A DNA stretch of 8,359 nt from Erysipelotrichaceae bacterium (GTDB taxonomy: Bacteria > Bacillota_I > Bacilli_A > Erysipelotrichales > Erysipelotrichaceae): positions 1-8,359 of the forward strand of contig JAILBD010000277.1 of assembly GCA_024681275.1 (NCBI GenBank), in the 5' to 3' direction. Positions 6,825 to 8,359 of this stretch are shown piece by piece. Within the stretch, counting starts at the first letter, position 1, and every line of letters begins with the position of its first letter. The notes beneath the pieces were generated by a model that worked only from the letters and a program-made list of their open reading frames with translations, searched no databases and had not been told where the DNA came from. The position numbers and the translations under genes were made by a program.

Positions 6825-6840
6825 GGTAGAAAATTCTACC
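6825..6840. promoter_or_regulatory. Candidate operator palindrome in the divergent control region
   Basis: GGTAGAA and TTCTACC form a perfect 7-bp inverted repeat with a 2-nt centre. A further matching half, TCTACCAT at 6907-6914, lies nearer the HTH gene and mirrors ATGGTAGA at 6823-6830. It lies between the divergent recombinase and HTH genes, where an autoregulating repressor would bind. The link to the HTH protein is inference. Confidence 0.5.
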
Positions 6841-6870
6841 TTATGTCAGTCTAAGAAACCTTTTTGTATT

Positions 6871-6884
6871 GTCTTTATAAAGAC
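6871..6884. promoter_or_regulatory. Second candidate operator, 14-bp perfect palindrome
   Basis: GTCTTTATAAAGAC is a gapless palindrome 57 bp before the HTH start. It contains TATAAA, which could double as a -10 box, but no good -35 sits 17 bp upstream, so the promoter assignment is weak. Confidence 0.45.
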
Positions 6885-6940
6885 ATTTTCCTCAAAAAGA
6901 TAACAATCTACCATTTTTATAGAAAGCTGTGTTATCTGGG

Positions 6941-7147
6941 ATGATTGTCTTTTCAAAGCTCAAAAAAAAGATGGATGAAAAAGGAATATCAACGTATGCA
7001 TTAATGTATACATATGGTATCTCCAGTTCTGTACTTAGCCGTTTGAAAAATAACAAAACAGTCACTACAGAAACATTGGGTAAACTTTGCCATATACTTG
7101 ACTGCAAACTTAGTGAAATTGCTGAGGACAACGAACATCCGGAATAA
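6941..7147 (+). CDS. Small Cro/C1-type HTH transcriptional regulator
   Basis: This 68-residue protein is essentially one helix-turn-helix domain of the HTH_26 (Cro/C1, xenobiotic-response element) type. Recognisable elements are KLKKKMDEKGISTYAL, the recognition-helix region YGISSSVLSRLKNN at about 25-38, and TTETLGKLCHILDC at about 43-55, which is highly typical of small phage and mobile-element repressors in Bacillota. ATG at 6941 is chosen because family members begin just before this MIVF-like segment; a GTG at 6929 would add four residues. Neither has a clear ribosome binding site. It diverges from the recombinase operon and probably represses it, its own promoter, or both through the palindromes upstream (inference). 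Confidence 0.85.
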   Translation: MIVFSKLKKKMDEKGISTYALMYTYGISSSVLSRLKNNKTVTTETLGKLCHILDCKLSEIAEDNEHPE

Positions 7148-7190
7148 CTGATCTACAAAATATCACCAGCTATCCTTATTAGAATTATTT

Positions 7191-7229
7191 GCAGCATTGT
7201 TGGCAATTGATCCAAAATGCTGCTTTTTT
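7191..7229 (+). terminator. Intrinsic terminator or attenuator before the WYL gene
   Basis: GCAGCATT (7191-7198) pairs exactly with AATGCTGC (7216-7223). Inside it TTGG (7200-7203) pairs with CCAA (7212-7215), closing an 8-nt loop, with one bulged G. Six T residues follow at 7224-7229. It ends the HTH transcript, but it is only 19 nt before the chosen WYL start, leaving no room for a normal promoter, so regulated read-through is plausible. Confidence 0.75.
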
Positions 7230-7248
7230 ATATATGGTGGAAGAGAAA

Positions 7249-8232
7249 ATGGAAAAACAGTTATGTACATACGCACTATTCAAAATACTGTCTGAGAACA
7301 CTGATGAAGAGCACGTCATAAGTAGCAGAAGAATCTTCGAGTTGTTAGAGTGGAAATATGACATGGCGATCGAGCGTCACAAATTGTATTCCGCAATTAG
7401 GCAGCTTAATGATCTTGGTGAAAGCATAATATATGATAGACATAAAAAAGGATATTACTTATCCAGCAGATCATTTACAAAAGGCGAAGTATACACACTA
7501 TGTAACGCTATACACGCATCAAATTTCATTTCTCAGGAGCAGAGTGATATTCTCATCAGCAAATTAATCGGCACTTTAAGCAGATGGGGTCAAAGTGAAT
7601 ATCACGACGAAGTTTATAAACCAAACAACAAAAAAAGTGATAATGATGCTTTGTTGGAAAATATCGAAATAACATCAGCCGCAATAAACAGTAATAAAAA
7701 ACTATCTTTTTTCTATATGCATCATCACATCGATAATAAACGTGGCTTGGAGCTGGACATCACTACACAAAAACTGGTAACCATCGAACCTCGTTATATT
7801 TGTTTTGTAGATGGACGGCCTTACCTAATTGCACAAGGAAGAAAAGGCAGCAATTATACTCATTACCGAATCGATCGTATGTGCTTTGTTGAAATCTCAG
7901 AAGAAAAATGCATAATTCCTTTCAATAGGATCGATGCATATGAATATGCTGATAACAATTTGTTTATGTTCTCTGGTGAAAAAACAACTGTAAAGATAAA
8001 ATGTCATAAACGAGTTCTGGATGCGATGATTGACATTTTTGGCAAAGAAATAATTATCCAGAAGCATAATGATGATTATTATATATTTTCAGTAACAGTA
8101 TCCAGTAATGGAATTGTTTTTCTTGCACAGCAATATCTCGATGCAATAGAGGTTATCTCTCCGTCTTGGATACATGAAAGAATAAAAAACAACCTTAGAA
8201 TCGCACTTGACAACTATAACATTGTGGAATGA
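7249..8232 (+). CDS. WYL-domain transcriptional regulator
   Basis: This 327-residue protein has the domain order of WYL regulators. A winged helix-turn-helix covers about residues 5-70 (FKILSENTDEEHVISSRRIFELL, then HKLYSAIRQLNDLG and the wing IIYDRHKKGYYL). The WYL domain is at about 135-215 (KLSFFYMHHH, then PRYICFVDGRPYLIAQGRKG and YRIDRM), and a WCX-type C-terminus at about 225-325. WYL domains are thought to sense ligands, including nucleic acids, and often control mobile-element and defence genes. In the name-giving motif the tryptophan is replaced by proline (PYL), though arginines in RGRKG/YRIDR-like positions remain. ATG at 7249 is chosen because GTGGAAGAG sits just upstream; ATG at 7234 abuts the terminator T-run and has no site, and TTG at 7189 lies before the hairpin. 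Confidence 0.88.
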   Translation: MEKQLCTYALFKILSENTDEEHVISSRRIFELLEWKYDMAIERHKLYSAIRQLNDLGESIIYDRHKKGYYLSSRSFTKGEVYTLCNAIHASNFISQEQSDILISKLIGTLSRWGQSEYHDEVYKPNNKKSDNDALLENIEITSAAINSNKKLSFFYMHHHIDNKRGLELDITTQKLVTIEPRYICFVDGRPYLIAQGRKGSNYTHYRIDRMCFVEISEEKCIIPFNRIDAYEYADNNLFMFSGEKTTVKIKCHKRVLDAMIDIFGKEIIIQKHNDDYYIFSVTVSSNGIVFLAQQYLDAIEVISPSWIHERIKNNLRIALDNYNIVE

Positions 8233-8303
8233 ATATCTGTATGAATCGCAAAGGGAAACCCATTTTACCGACTATGAATTATTGAAGATGAATTTCGCTA
8301 ACA

Positions 8304-8356
8304 ATTGAATATAACAATGATCATAGGTTATTGAATTTAACTTGCCGGTAACTTGC
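8304..8356. repeat. Short direct repeats at the window end
   Basis: ATTGAATATAAC (8304-8315) recurs as ATTGAATTTAAC (8330-8341), 11 of 12 identical. AACTTGC occurs at 8339-8345 and 8350-8356, one helical turn apart. The 127 bp after the WYL gene hold no gene or convincing terminator that I can see. Confidence 0.4.
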
Positions 8357-8359
8357 AGA

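Noticed and set aside
8253..8265. GGGAAACCC followed by ATTTT as a terminator for the WYL gene
   Set aside because: The stem is only three base pairs, too weak to call.

Overview
The window looks like accessory DNA from a low- to mid-GC Bacillota, perhaps an anaerobic gut Erysipelotrichales or Clostridia member. This placement is inferred from strong AGGAGG-type ribosome binding sites, the kind of serine recombinases and WYL regulator present, and protein families I associate with such genomes. No rRNA, tRNA, CRISPR array or housekeeping gene is visible.

Region 1 (about 1-3438, plus strand) is most of a Tn7/Tn5053/Mu-like transposon. Four tightly packed genes run in order: a Cys-rich zinc-binding protein resembling DUF6431, a DDE transposase with a Mu/TniA-type C-terminal barrel, an ExeA/TniB-like AAA+ ATPase, and a small acidic protein I do not recognise. 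An intrinsic terminator follows at 3324-3348. Three GACA motifs spaced 23-24 bp (3388-3438) look like the right transposon end. The left end is outside the window. The first gene has no ordinary start codon at the place its zinc motif demands, so it may be frame-disrupted.

Region 2 (about 3439-6669, minus strand) carries two paralogous large serine recombinases that overlap by 11 bp, each about 440 residues with an intact catalytic serine and zinc ribbon. Downstream are an ORF (3714-3941) containing a 78-bp near-copy of the recombinase coiled-coil coding sequence, so probably a relic or chimera, and a 61-residue two-helix membrane protein with a good ribosome binding site.

Region 3 (6670-8359) is a divergent control region with two clean palindromes, then plus-strand genes for a Cro/C1-type HTH repressor (6941-7147) and a WYL-domain transcription factor (7249-8232). 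A strong terminator-shaped hairpin with a T-run ends 19 bp before the WYL start and could be an attenuator. The last 127 bp hold short direct repeats only.

Taken together, regions 2 and 3 look like the recombination and control module of a second mobile or invertible element: two recombinases facing two regulators across a palindromic intergenic region. Region 1 is an independent transposon that inserted beside it. The least described parts are the zinc protein and acidic protein of the transposon, and the recombinase-pair/HTH/WYL arrangement.
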